A DNA stretch of 41,988 nt from Streptomyces pseudovenezuelae (GTDB lineage Bacteria; Actinomycetota; Actinomycetes; Streptomycetales; Streptomycetaceae): NCBI RefSeq assembly GCF_001513955.1, contig NZ_KQ948146.1, positions 883,133 to 925,120 on the forward strand, written 5' to 3'. The notes beneath the pieces are model-generated. The model was given only the letters and a program-made list of their open reading frames with translations, ran no database searches and had not been told where the DNA came from. The translations under genes and the position numbers were made by a program. Numbering within the stretch: the first letter of the stretch is position 1; every line of letters begins with the position of its first letter. Below, piece after piece: positions 13,434 through 22,490 of this stretch.

Positions 13434-15509
13434 ATGAGCACGCAGACACCGGACAGCTTCGAATGGACCGACCTCGACCGTCGCGCCGTCGACACGGCCC
13501 GCCTCCTGGCGGCCGATGCCGTGCAGCAGGTCGGAAACGGCCACCCTGGCACCGCGATGGCCCTGGCCCCGGCGGCGTACACGATCTTTCAGAAGGTGAT
13601 GCGTCACGACCCCGCCGATCCCGAGTGGACCGGCCGTGACCGCTTCGTCCTCTCCCCCGGGCACACCTCGCTGACGCTCTACACCCAGCTCTACCTCTCC
13701 GGGTACGAGCTGGAGCTCGACGACCTCAAGGCCTTCCGCACCCACGGCTCCAAGACGCCCGGCCACCCCGAGTACGGGCACACCGCCGGCGTCGAGACCA
13801 CCACCGGCCCGCTCGGCCAGGGTGTCGCCAACGCCGTCGGCATGGCGATGGCCGCCCGCTACGAACGCGGCCTCTTCGACCCCGAGGCTCCGGAGGGCGA
13901 GTCGCCCTTCGACCACACCATCTGGGCGATCGTCTCCGACGGCGACCTTCAGGAGGGCATCTCCGCCGAGGCCTCCTCCCTCGCCGGCCACCAGAAGCTC
14001 GGCAACCTGGTCTTCCTCTACGACGACAACCACATCTCCATCGAGGGCGACACCGCCACCGCGTTCTCGGAGGACGTGCTGAAGCGGTACGAGGCCTACG
14101 GCTGGCACACCCAGCGCATCGAGCCCGGCGCCGACGGCGACATCGACGTACACGCCCTGTACGCGGCCCTGAAGACCGCCCAGGCCGAGACGGAGCGCCC
14201 CTCGATCATCGCGATGCGCACGATCATCGCCTGGCCCGCCCCGAACGCGCGGAACACCGAGGCCGCCCACGGCTCCGCGCTCGGCGCCGACGAGGTCGCC
14301 GCGACCAAGCGCCTCCTCGGTTTCGACCCGGACCGGAGCTTCGAGGTCGCGGACGAGGTCATCCGTCACACCCGTCTGGCCCTGGACCGGGGCGCCGACG
14401 CGCACGCGGCCTGGGACAAGCAGATCTCCGTGTGGCGCGGTGAGCAGCCCGAGCGGGCCGAGCTCTTCGACCGGGTCGTCGCCGGCCAGCTCCCCGAGGG
14501 CTGGGAGTCCGCGATCCCGGTGTTCGAGGAGGGCACGTCCGTCGCCACCCGTGCCGCCTCCGGCAAGATCCTCCAGGCGCTCGGTCCGGTGCTGCCCGAG
14601 CTGTGGGGCGGCTCCGCCGACCTCGCCGGGTCGAACAACACCACCATCGACAGGACGAGCTCCTTCCTCCCGAAGGACAACGCGCTGCCGGAGGCCGACC
14701 CGTACGGCCGTACCGTCCACTTCGGAATCCGCGAGCACTCGATGGCCGCCGAGATGAACGGCATCGCGCTGCACGGCAACACACGGATCTACGGCGGCAC
14801 CTTCCTGGTGTTCTCCGACTACATGCGCAACGCCGTGCGCCTGTCGGCGCTGATGCAGCTGCCCGTCACCTACGTCTGGACGCACGACTCCATCGGCCTG
14901 GGCGAGGACGGCCCGACCCACCAGCCGGTCGAGCACCTCGCGTCCCTGCGCGCCATCCCGGGCCTGAACGTCGTCCGCCCGGCCGACGCCAACGAGACCG
15001 CCACCGCCTGGGCCGAGATCCTGCGCCGGCACGCCACCGACCCGGCCCCGCACGGCCTCGCGCTGACCCGCCAGGGCGTCCCGACGTACGCCCCGAACCC
15101 GGACGCGGCCAGGGGCGGTTACGTGCTGCGGGACTCCTCCACCGAGGCCCCGGACGTCGTCCTCATCGCCACCGGCTCCGAGGTCCAGCTCGCCGTCGCC
15201 GCGCGGGAGCGGCTGGAGGCGGAGGGGGTCGGCACCCGGGTGGTGTCGATGCCGTCCGTGGAGTGGTTCGAGGAGCAGCCGCGGGAGTACCGGGAGAGCG
15301 TCCTTCCGCCGTCCGTGCGAGCCCGCGTCGCAATCGAGGCCGGTATCGGTCTCACGTGGTACCGCTTCACAGGTGACGCAGGACGCATCGTCTCCCTCGA
15401 ACACTTCGGCGCCTCCGCCGACGCCAAGACCCTGTTCGCCGAGTACGGCTTCACCCCCGAGAACGTCGTCGCGGCCGCCAGGGAATCCCTCGCCGCCGCG
15501 CGTGGTTGA
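13434..15509 (+). CDS. tkt: Transketolase
   Basis: A 691-aa thiamine-diphosphate enzyme of the non-oxidative pentose phosphate pathway, moving C2 units between ketose and aldose phosphates. Visible motifs: GNGHPGTAMALAPAAY near residue 33, the TPP/metal segment SDGDLQEGISAEAS ending at YDDN, GSADLAGSNN, and the pyrimidine-binding GIREHSMAAEMNG. Length is standard. The ATG at 13434 is chosen, with GAGGA 11 nt upstream; a TTG at 13428 sits closer to that site and would add two residues. First gene of the operon, 19 bp before tal. Streptomyces usually carry a second pentose phosphate gene set elsewhere, so this may be a conditional paralogue. Confidence 0.96.
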   Translation: MSTQTPDSFEWTDLDRRAVDTARLLAADAVQQVGNGHPGTAMALAPAAYTIFQKVMRHDPADPEWTGRDRFVLSPGHTSLTLYTQLYLSGYELELDDLKAFRTHGSKTPGHPEYGHTAGVETTTGPLGQGVANAVGMAMAARYERGLFDPEAPEGESPFDHTIWAIVSDGDLQEGISAEASSLAGHQKLGNLVFLYDDNHISIEGDTATAFSEDVLKRYEAYGWHTQRIEPGADGDIDVHALYAALKTAQAETERPSIIAMRTIIAWPAPNARNTEAAHGSALGADEVAATKRLLGFDPDRSFEVADEVIRHTRLALDRGADAHAAWDKQISVWRGEQPERAELFDRVVAGQLPEGWESAIPVFEEGTSVATRAASGKILQALGPVLPELWGGSADLAGSNNTTIDRTSSFLPKDNALPEADPYGRTVHFGIREHSMAAEMNGIALHGNTRIYGGTFLVFSDYMRNAVRLSALMQLPVTYVWTHDSIGLGEDGPTHQPVEHLASLRAIPGLNVVRPADANETATAWAEILRRHATDPAPHGLALTRQGVPTYAPNPDAARGGYVLRDSSTEAPDVVLIATGSEVQLAVAARERLEAEGVGTRVVSMPSVEWFEEQPREYRESVLPPSVRARVAIEAGIGLTWYRFTGDAGRIVSLEHFGASADAKTLFAEYGFTPENVVAAARESLAAARG

Positions 15510-15528
15510 TCCGACCGCCAGAAAGAAG

Positions 15529-16674
15529 ATGATCACTGTGACCGAAGCGACCGCGACCGCGGGAGCACTCAAGCGCCTGTCCGACGAGGGCGTCTCCATC
15601 TGGCTGGACGACCTCTCGCGCCGGCGGATCGAGTCCGGGAACCTCGCCGAACTCGTCGCCACCCGGCATGTCGTCGGCGTCACCACCAATCCGTCCATCT
15701 TCCAGGCCGCGATCGGCTCCGGAGAGGGCTACGAGGAGCAGTTGGCCGACCTCGCCACCCGGGGCGTGACGGTCGACGAGGCCGTACGCATGATGACGAC
15801 GGCCGACGTGCGCGCCGCCGCTGACGTGCTGCGTCCGGTGCACGAGGCCACCGGCGGGCGGGACGGCCGGGTCTCCATCGAGGTCGACCCCCGGCTCGCC
15901 CACGACACGCGGGCGACGGTCGCCGAGGCCAAGCAGCTCGCCTGGCTGGTGGACCGCCCCAATGTCATGATCAAGATCCCGGCGACGAAGGCCGGGCTCC
16001 CGGCGATCACCGAGGTCATCGGCCTCGGGATCAGCGTCAACGTCACGCTGATCTTCTCCCTGGAGCGCTACCGCGAGGTCATGGACGCCTACCTGGCCGG
16101 TCTGGAGAAGGCCGCGAAGAACGGCCTCGACCTCTCCACGATCCACTCCGTCGCCTCCTTCTTCGTCTCCCGGGTCGACTCCGAGATCGACAAGCGGCTC
16201 ACGGTCCTCGGCACGGAGAAGGCCCTCGCGCTCAAGGGACGGGCGGCGCTCGCCAACGCGCGGCTCGCCTACCAGGCGTACGAGGAGGTCTTCGGCGGTG
16301 AGCGCTGGACCTCCCTCGGCGGAGCCCGCGCCAACAGGCAGCGCCCGCTGTGGGCCTCGACCGGCGTGAAGGACCCGTCCTACAAGGACACGCTCTACGT
16401 CGACGACCTGGTCGCGCCCGGCACGGTCAACACCATGCCCGAGGCCACGCTGAACGCCACCGCCGACCACGGCGTGATCACCGGCGACACGGTGACCGGC
16501 GGCTACGCGCAGGCCCGCGCCGACCTGGCCGCCGTGGAGGCGCTGGGGATCTCGTACGACGAGGTGGTGCGGCAGCTGGAGGACGAGGGTGTCGCCAAGT
16601 TCGAGGCGGCCTGGCAGGAGCTGCTGGACGCCGTGACCAAGTCGCTGAACAGCAAGGGAGTGGACGCGGAATGA
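15529..16674 (+). CDS. tal: Transaldolase
   Basis: A 381-aa transaldolase, transferring a dihydroxyacetone unit between sugar phosphates in the non-oxidative branch. TTNPSIFQ lies at residues 52-59, and the Schiff-base lysine is Lys149 in NVMIKIPATKAG. The length matches the long actinobacterial transaldolases. The ATG at 15529 gives MITVTEATAT; a GTG three codons later (15538) is a possible alternative. Its stop overlaps the zwf start by 4 bp (ATGA), so the two are translationally coupled. Confidence 0.95.
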   Translation: MITVTEATATAGALKRLSDEGVSIWLDDLSRRRIESGNLAELVATRHVVGVTTNPSIFQAAIGSGEGYEEQLADLATRGVTVDEAVRMMTTADVRAAADVLRPVHEATGGRDGRVSIEVDPRLAHDTRATVAEAKQLAWLVDRPNVMIKIPATKAGLPAITEVIGLGISVNVTLIFSLERYREVMDAYLAGLEKAAKNGLDLSTIHSVASFFVSRVDSEIDKRLTVLGTEKALALKGRAALANARLAYQAYEEVFGGERWTSLGGARANRQRPLWASTGVKDPSYKDTLYVDDLVAPGTVNTMPEATLNATADHGVITGDTVTGGYAQARADLAAVEALGISYDEVVRQLEDEGVAKFEAAWQELLDAVTKSLNSKGVDAE

Positions 16675-18206
16675 CCATCACCGCCGACTGGGAGAACCCC
16701 CTGCGCGACGAGCGCGACCGGCGTCTGCCCCGGATCGCCGGGCCCTCCGGGCTCGTCATCTTCGGAGTCACCGGCGACCTGTCCCGCAAGAAGCTGATGC
16801 CGGCCGTCTACGACCTCGCCAACCGCGGCATGCTCCCGCCGGGCTTCTCGCTCGTCGGGTTCGCCCGCCGGGACTGGGAGGACGAGGACTTCGCGCAGAT
16901 CGTGCACGACTCCGTGCGCGAGCACGCGCGGACCGAGTTCCGTGAGGAGGTCTGGCAGCAGCTCGCCGAGGGGATGCGGTTCATCCCGGGCGACTTCGAC
17001 GACGACACGGCCTTCAAGCAGCTGCGCCAGACCGTCGAGGACCTGGACAAGGCCCGCGGCACCAGCGGCAACTACGCCTTCTACCTCTCCGTACCGCCGA
17101 AGTTCTTCCCGAAGGTCGTCCAGCAGCTCAAGAAGCACGGGCTGGCCAACGCGCCCGAGGGGTCCTGGCGGCGGGCGGTCATCGAGAAGCCGTTCGGCCG
17201 CGACCTGAAGAGCGCCCGCGAGCTCAACGCCCTGGTGCACGACGTGTTCGAGCCGGACCAGGTGTTCCGCATCGACCACTACCTGGGCAAGGAGACCGTC
17301 CAGAACATCCTGGCGCTGCGCTTCGCCAACCAGATGTACGAGCCCATCTGGAACCGGTCGTACGTGGACCACGTCCAGATCACGATGGCCGAGGACATCG
17401 GCATCGGCGGCCGGGCCGGCTACTACGACGGCATCGGCGCCGCCCGTGACGTCATCCAGAACCACCTGCTCCAGCTCATGGCGCTCACCGCCATGGAGGA
17501 GCCGGCCGCCTTCGACGCCGAGTCGCTGCTGACCGAGAAGCTGAAGGTCCTCAGGGCCGTGAAGCTGCCGGAGGACCTCGGCAAGCACACCGTGCGCGGC
17601 CAGTACGCGGGCGCCTGGCAGGGCGGCGAGAAGGTGCTCGGGTACCTGGAGGAGGACGGCATCGACCGGACCTCCACCACCGACACGTACGCGGCCGTCA
17701 GGCTGAACGTGGACAACCGCCGCTGGGCGGGCGTCCCCTTCTACCTGCGCACCGGCAAGCGCCTGGGCCGCCGGGTCACCGAGATCGCCGTCGTCTTCCA
17801 GACGGCCCCGCACTCGCCCTTCGACTCCACGGCCACCGAGGAGCTGGGCTCCAACGCGATCGTCATCCGGGTGCAACCGGACGAGGGCATGACGGTCCGG
17901 TTCGGTTCGAAGGTGCCGGGCACCTCGATGGAGATCCGGGACGTAACGATGGACTTCGCCTACGGCGAGTCGTTCACGGAGTCCAGCCCGGAGGCGTACG
18001 AGCGGCTCATCCTGGATGTCCTCCTCGGTGACGCCAACCTGTTCCCGCGTCACCAGGAAGTGGAAGAGTCCTGGAAGATCCTCGACCCGATCGAGGAGCA
18101 CTGGGCGAACCACGGCCGTCCGGCGCAGTACGCGTCGGGTACCTGGGGACCCGAGGAAGCCGACGAGATGCTCGCACGAGACGGACGGAGCTGGCGCAGG
18201 CCATGA
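16671..18206 (+). CDS. zwf: Glucose-6-phosphate 1-dehydrogenase
   Basis: A 511-aa enzyme oxidising glucose 6-phosphate to 6-phosphogluconolactone with NAD(P)+. The Rossmann motif GVTGDLSRKKLMPA is at about residues 32-45, the substrate-binding EKPFGRDL follows, and the active-site signature RIDHYLGK is at 200-207. The ATG overlaps the tal stop, and its own stop overlaps the opcA start (ATGA at 18203). Co-location with opcA, needed for assembly or activity of actinobacterial G6PD, supports a complete oxidative branch in this operon. Confidence 0.97.
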   Translation: MTITADWENPLRDERDRRLPRIAGPSGLVIFGVTGDLSRKKLMPAVYDLANRGMLPPGFSLVGFARRDWEDEDFAQIVHDSVREHARTEFREEVWQQLAEGMRFIPGDFDDDTAFKQLRQTVEDLDKARGTSGNYAFYLSVPPKFFPKVVQQLKKHGLANAPEGSWRRAVIEKPFGRDLKSARELNALVHDVFEPDQVFRIDHYLGKETVQNILALRFANQMYEPIWNRSYVDHVQITMAEDIGIGGRAGYYDGIGAARDVIQNHLLQLMALTAMEEPAAFDAESLLTEKLKVLRAVKLPEDLGKHTVRGQYAGAWQGGEKVLGYLEEDGIDRTSTTDTYAAVRLNVDNRRWAGVPFYLRTGKRLGRRVTEIAVVFQTAPHSPFDSTATEELGSNAIVIRVQPDEGMTVRFGSKVPGTSMEIRDVTMDFAYGESFTESSPEAYERLILDVLLGDANLFPRHQEVEESWKILDPIEEHWANHGRPAQYASGTWGPEEADEMLARDGRSWRRP

Positions 18207-19138
18207 AGATCGACCTGACCGACACCACGGCAAGCAAGATCAACAAGGCGCTGGTGCAGGGTCGCCGCGCCATCGGAACCCCCGCCGTGGGCATGGTCCT
18301 GACGATGGTGATCGTCACGGACGAGGAGAACGCCTACGACGCGATCAAGGCGGCCGAGGAGGCCTCGCACGAGCACCCCTCGCGCACCCTGGTCGTCATC
18401 AAGCGGCACGCCCGCACCCCGCGCGACCGCACCAACTCGCACCTCGACGCCGAGGTCCGGGTGGGCGCCGACGCCGGCACCGGCGAGACGGTCATCCTGC
18501 GGACGTACGGCGAGGTCTCCGACCACGCCGACTCCGTCGTGCTGCCGCTGCTGCTGCCCGACGCCCCGGTCGTCGTGTGGTGGCCGGTGGACGCGCCGGA
18601 GAACCCGGCCAAGGACCCGCTGGGCGCGCTGGCCCAGCGCCGGATCACCGACCTGTACGCCGTCGAGAACCCCCTCGACGTCCTCGCGGCCCGGGTCCGC
18701 TCCTACGCGCCCGGCGACACCGACCTGGCCTGGACCCGGCTGACGCCGTGGCGCTCGATGCTGGCGGCGGCCCTCGACCAGGCCCGTGCGGAGATCATCT
18801 CCGGGGCCGTGGAGGCCGAGGCCGACAACCCGGCCGCCGAACTGCTCGCGCGCTGGCTGGAGGCGCGGCTGAAGGTGAAGATCGACCGTGTGGTCACCGC
18901 CGGTCCGGTCGTCACCGCCGTCCGCCTGGGCACCGCGGGCGGCGAGGTCGTCATCGACCGTCCCGAGGGCCCGCTGGCCACGCTGTCCCTGCCGGGCCAG
19001 CCCTCCCGCACCCTCGCGCTGAAGGTCCGCTCCACCTCCGAACTCATCGCCGAGGAGCTCCGCCGCCTCGACGCCGACGAGATGTACGCCGTGGCCCTGC
19101 GGGGCGAGGGAGGGCCCGATGGATCCGGCCGGTCCTGA
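18203..19138 (+). CDS. opcA: Glucose-6-phosphate dehydrogenase assembly protein OpcA
   Basis: A 311-aa protein of the OpcA family, found in cyanobacteria and actinobacteria, which promotes oligomerisation and redox control of glucose-6-phosphate dehydrogenase. It shows the family N terminus (MKIDLTDTTASKINKALV), the central VVWWPVDAPENPAKDPLG block and HARTPRDRTNSHLDAEVR. It is not itself a catalyst as far as is known. Coupled to zwf by a 4-bp overlap. A strong hairpin and a 125-bp gap separate it from pgi. Confidence 0.95.
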   Translation: MKIDLTDTTASKINKALVQGRRAIGTPAVGMVLTMVIVTDEENAYDAIKAAEEASHEHPSRTLVVIKRHARTPRDRTNSHLDAEVRVGADAGTGETVILRTYGEVSDHADSVVLPLLLPDAPVVVWWPVDAPENPAKDPLGALAQRRITDLYAVENPLDVLAARVRSYAPGDTDLAWTRLTPWRSMLAAALDQARAEIISGAVEAEADNPAAELLARWLEARLKVKIDRVVTAGPVVTAVRLGTAGGEVVIDRPEGPLATLSLPGQPSRTLALKVRSTSELIAEELRRLDADEMYAVALRGEGGPDGSGRS

Positions 19139-19144
19139 GGTGCC

Positions 19145-19177
19145 GTACCTCCCGGCGGCCGACGCCGCCGGGGGTAC
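19145..19177 (+). terminator. Strong intra-operon hairpin between opcA and pgi
   Basis: The left arm, GTACC-T-CCCGGCGGC (19145-19159), pairs with GCCGCCGGGGGTAC (19164-19177). This gives 14 base pairs with one bulged T and a CGAC tetraloop. There is no T tract. It starts 7 bp after the opcA stop and may act as an attenuator or mRNA-stabilising element, giving separate levels of tkt-opcA and pgi-gnd. Confidence 0.65.
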
Positions 19178-19263
19178 TCCCCGCGGGGGACCGCGTGCCA
19201 GGCCCCGCCCCGTCGGAAAGATCCATCAGACGCCCTCTCCGGGCACCAAGGAGACCCCTGCTC

Positions 19264-20916
19264 ATGTCTGACTCCCCTCTTCTGACGCGCCGCCCCGAGT
19301 GGACGGCCCTGGAGGACCACCGTGCCGAGCAGCACGCGCATCTGCGTGACCTGTTCGCCGACGATCCCGGGCGCGCGGAGCGGTACGTGGTGCGCGTCGG
19401 CGATCTGCGCATCGACTACTCCAAGCACCTGATCACCGACGAGACCCTGGCCCTGCTCCAGGAACTGGCCACCGCCACCGATGTGTTCGGGCTGCGCGAC
19501 GCCATGTTCCGCGGCGAGAAGATCAACACGACCGAGGACCGGGCGGTGCTGCACACCGCGTTGCGCGCCCCCGCGGGAGCGGTGGTCGAGGTCGACGGCG
19601 AGAACGTCGTGCCCCGCGTGCACGCCGTCCTCGACAAGATGAGCGACTTCGCGAACCGGGTCCGCTCCGGCGAGTGGACCGGCCACACCGGCAAGCGGAT
19701 CAAGAACGTCGTCAACATCGGCATCGGTGGCTCGGACCTCGGTCCCGCGATGGCGTACGAGGCCCTGCGGGCCTACACGGCACGGGAGTTGACCTTCCGT
19801 TTCGTCTCCAACGTGGACGGCGCCGACCTGCACGAGGCGGTGCGGGACCTGGACCCGGCGGAGACCCTGTTCATCGTCGCGTCCAAGACCTTCACCACGA
19901 TCGAGACGATCACCAACGCCACCTCGGCCCGCACCTGGCTGCTGGAGGGCCCGGACGGTCTGCGGGACGACAAGGCCGTCGCGAAGCACTTCGTCGCCCT
20001 GTCGACCAACGCCGAGAAGGTCACGGACTTCGGTATCGACCCGGACAACATGTTCGAGTTCTGGGACTGGGTCGGCGGCCGTTACTCCTACGACTCGGCG
20101 ATCGGCCTCTCCCTGATGATCGCCATCGGCCCGGACCGGTTCCGGGAGATGCTCGACGGCTTCCGGATCGTCGACGAGCACTTCCAGAACGCGCCCGCCG
20201 AGGCCAACGCCCCGCTGCTCCTGGGCCTGTTGGGCGTCTGGTACGGCAACTTCCACGGCGCCCAGTCACACGCCGTACTGCCCTACTCCCACTACCTGTC
20301 GAAGTTCACCGCCTATCTCCAGCAGCTGGACATGGAGTCCAACGGCAAGTCGGTGGACCGGGACGGCAACCCGGTGGAGTGGCAGACCGGCCCGGTGGTG
20401 TGGGGCACGCCCGGCACCAACGGACAGCACGCCTACTACCAGTTGATCCACCAGGGCACCAAGCTCATCCCCGCCGACCTGATCGGCTTCGCCCGTCCGG
20501 TCGACGAACTGAGCGACGAACTCAAGGCCCAGCACGACCTGTTGATGGCCAACCTGTTCGCCCAGGGGCAGGCGCTCGCCTTCGGCAAGACCGCCGAGGA
20601 AGTACGCGCGGAGGGGGTTGCCGAGGAGCAGGTGGCCCACCGCACCTTCCAGGGCAACCACCCGACCACGACCGTCCTGGCACGCGCGCTGACGCCCTCG
20701 GTGCTGGGCCAGCTCATCGCCCTCTACGAGCACAAGGTGTTCGTCCAGGGCGCGATCTGGAACATCGACTCCTTCGACCAGTGGGGCGTCGAGCTCGGCA
20801 AGGTCCTCGCCAGGCGCGTCGAGCCCGCCCTGACCGAGGGCGCCGACGTCCCCGGTCTCGACCCCTCCACCACCGCCCTCGTGGCCGCCTACCGTGAACT
20901 GAAGGAAGTGCACTGA
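19264..20916 (+). CDS. pgi: Glucose-6-phosphate isomerase
   Basis: A 550-aa isomerase interconverting glucose 6-phosphate and fructose 6-phosphate. The phosphosugar motifs GIGGSDLGPAMAYEAL and the signature GGRYSYDSAIGLSLMIAIG are clear, and the C-terminal QWGVELGK segment supplies the usual active-site Lys. The ATG at 19264 has AAGGAG 9 nt upstream. Two bases separate its stop from the gnd start. Placing pgi here lets fructose 6-phosphate from the non-oxidative branch return to the oxidative branch, giving a cyclic NADPH-producing module. Confidence 0.96.
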   Translation: MSDSPLLTRRPEWTALEDHRAEQHAHLRDLFADDPGRAERYVVRVGDLRIDYSKHLITDETLALLQELATATDVFGLRDAMFRGEKINTTEDRAVLHTALRAPAGAVVEVDGENVVPRVHAVLDKMSDFANRVRSGEWTGHTGKRIKNVVNIGIGGSDLGPAMAYEALRAYTARELTFRFVSNVDGADLHEAVRDLDPAETLFIVASKTFTTIETITNATSARTWLLEGPDGLRDDKAVAKHFVALSTNAEKVTDFGIDPDNMFEFWDWVGGRYSYDSAIGLSLMIAIGPDRFREMLDGFRIVDEHFQNAPAEANAPLLLGLLGVWYGNFHGAQSHAVLPYSHYLSKFTAYLQQLDMESNGKSVDRDGNPVEWQTGPVVWGTPGTNGQHAYYQLIHQGTKLIPADLIGFARPVDELSDELKAQHDLLMANLFAQGQALAFGKTAEEVRAEGVAEEQVAHRTFQGNHPTTTVLARALTPSVLGQLIALYEHKVFVQGAIWNIDSFDQWGVELGKVLARRVEPALTEGADVPGLDPSTTALVAAYRELKEVH

Positions 20917-20917
20917 C

Positions 20918-21796
20918 ATGCAGTTGGGACTCATCGGCCTGGGCAAGATGGGCGGCAACATGCGCGAGCGCATCCGCCGCGCCGGCCACACCGTCGTCGG
21001 CTACGACCGCAACCCCGAAGTCTCCGACGTGGCGAGCCTCGCCGAGCTGGTCGACAAGCTCGAAGCCCCGCGCGTGGTCTGGGTGATGGTGCCGGCCGGC
21101 GGCGCCACCCAGTCCGTCGTCGACGAGCTCGGCGGTCTCCTGTCCCCCGGTGACACCGTGGTCGACGGGGGCAACTCCCGCTGGACGGACGACGAGAAGC
21201 ACGCCGAGGAGCTGGGCGCCAAGGGCATCGGCTTCGTCGACGCCGGTGTCTCGGGCGGCGTGTGGGGCCTCCAGAACGGCTACGCCCTGATGGTGGGCGG
21301 CGACAAGGAGCACGTCGAGCGGCTCCAGCCGATCTTCGAGGCGCTCAAGCCCGAGGGGCCGTACGGCTATGTCCACGCGGGCAAGGTCGGCGCCGGGCAC
21401 TTCTCCAAGATGGTCCACAACGGCATCGAGTACGCCATGATGCAGGCGTACGCCGAGGGCTGGGAGCTGCTGGAGAAGGTCGAGTCGGTGGACAGCGTGC
21501 GGGAGGTGTTCCGCTCCTGGCAGGAGGGGACCGTCATCCGCTCCTGGCTGCTGGACCTCGCGGTCAACGCCCTCGACGAGGACGAGCACCTGGACAAGCT
21601 CAAGGGCTACGCCGAGGACTCCGGCGAGGGCCGCTGGACCGTGGAGGCGGCCGTGGACAACGCGGTGCCGCTGCCCACGATCACCGCGTCGCTGTTCGCC
21701 CGGTTCGCGTCCCGCCAGGACGACTCCCCGCAGATGAAGATGATCGCGGCGCTGCGCAACCAGTTCGGCGGGCACGCCGTCGAGTCGAAGAAGTAG
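20918..21796 (+). CDS. gnd: 6-phosphogluconate dehydrogenase, short (decarboxylating) type
   Basis: A 292-aa member of the short 6-phosphogluconate dehydrogenases (about 300 aa, often NAD-preferring), converting 6-phosphogluconate to ribulose 5-phosphate and CO2. The N-terminal Rossmann motif is GLIGLGKMGGNM, the substrate loop is DAGVSGGVWGLQNG, and the catalytic Lys/Asn lie in HFSKMVHNGIEYAMMQAYAEG. The ATG at 20918 follows the pgi stop by one base. No lactonase gene is present in this operon. Confidence 0.95.
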   Translation: MQLGLIGLGKMGGNMRERIRRAGHTVVGYDRNPEVSDVASLAELVDKLEAPRVVWVMVPAGGATQSVVDELGGLLSPGDTVVDGGNSRWTDDEKHAEELGAKGIGFVDAGVSGGVWGLQNGYALMVGGDKEHVERLQPIFEALKPEGPYGYVHAGKVGAGHFSKMVHNGIEYAMMQAYAEGWELLEKVESVDSVREVFRSWQEGTVIRSWLLDLAVNALDEDEHLDKLKGYAEDSGEGRWTVEAAVDNAVPLPTITASLFARFASRQDDSPQMKMIAALRNQFGGHAVESKK

Positions 21797-21803
21797 GCGC
21801 GCC

Positions 21804-22391
21804 GTGGGGGATCTCCTTCTGGTCCGCCACGGTGAGACGGAGTGGAGCGTGTCGGGACAGCACACCAGCTGGACCGACCTGCCCCTCACCCAGCACGGCG
21901 AGGAACAGGCCAAGTCACTCGCTCCGCTCCTCTCGGACCGGACCTTCTCGCTCGCGCTGACCAGCACCCTGGACCGCGCGATACGCACCGCCGAACTGGC
22001 GGGCATCACCGGGGCCCTGACCGACCCCGACCTCCACGAGTGGGACTACGGCGCCTACGAGGGCGTCACCACCGTCGACATCCACCGCACCCGGCCCGAC
22101 TGGAACCTGTGGACCGACGGGGTCCCGCCCGGCCCGGACGGACACCCCGGCGAGGCGCCCGAGGAGGTCGGCCGCCGCGCCGACCGGGTCCTCGCCCGCG
22201 TGGATGCCGCCCTGCCCGAGGGGGATGTGGTCCTCGTGGCCCACGCCCACTTCCTGCGGGTCCTGACGGCCCGCCGGCTGGGGCTCCCCCCGGCGGACGG
22301 CAGGCTGTTCCAGCTGGCGACCGGCACGGTGAGCCGGCTGTCGACGGAACACGACCGACCGGTGATCGCGGAGTGGAACACCAGGACCTAG
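21804..22391 (+). CDS. Histidine phosphatase family protein (phosphoglycerate mutase-like)
   Basis: A 195-aa phosphatase of the branch-2 His acid phosphatase / phosphoglycerate mutase superfamily. LLVRHGETEWS supplies the catalytic His (about residue 9) and RHG; later, Arg in TSTLDRAIRTAEL and His in VLVAHAHFLRVL complete the pocket, with Glu/Asp in DPDLHEWDYGAYEG. It starts at a GTG 7 bp after the gnd stop and is the last gene of the operon. In context it probably dephosphorylates a sugar phosphate or phosphoglycolate-like by-product; true mutase activity is less likely given the short length. Confidence 0.9.
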   Translation: MGDLLLVRHGETEWSVSGQHTSWTDLPLTQHGEEQAKSLAPLLSDRTFSLALTSTLDRAIRTAELAGITGALTDPDLHEWDYGAYEGVTTVDIHRTRPDWNLWTDGVPPGPDGHPGEAPEEVGRRADRVLARVDAALPEGDVVLVAHAHFLRVLTARRLGLPPADGRLFQLATGTVSRLSTEHDRPVIAEWNTRT

Positions 22392-22404
22392 CACGGCAGT
22401 TGTG

Positions 22405-22436
22405 GACGGCCCGGGAGCACAGGCTCCCGGGCCGTC
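22405..22436 (+). terminator. Rho-independent type terminator of the pentose phosphate operon
   Basis: A perfect 14-bp G/C-rich stem (22405-22418 with 22423-22436) and an ACAG tetraloop, 13 bp after the last gene. No T tract follows, as is usual for streptomycete terminators. Confidence 0.88.
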
Positions 22437-22490
22437 GTCGTCGGCAGGGCCGGTTGACACCGTGACGTGCGCACTGGAGAGTCACGGCTG

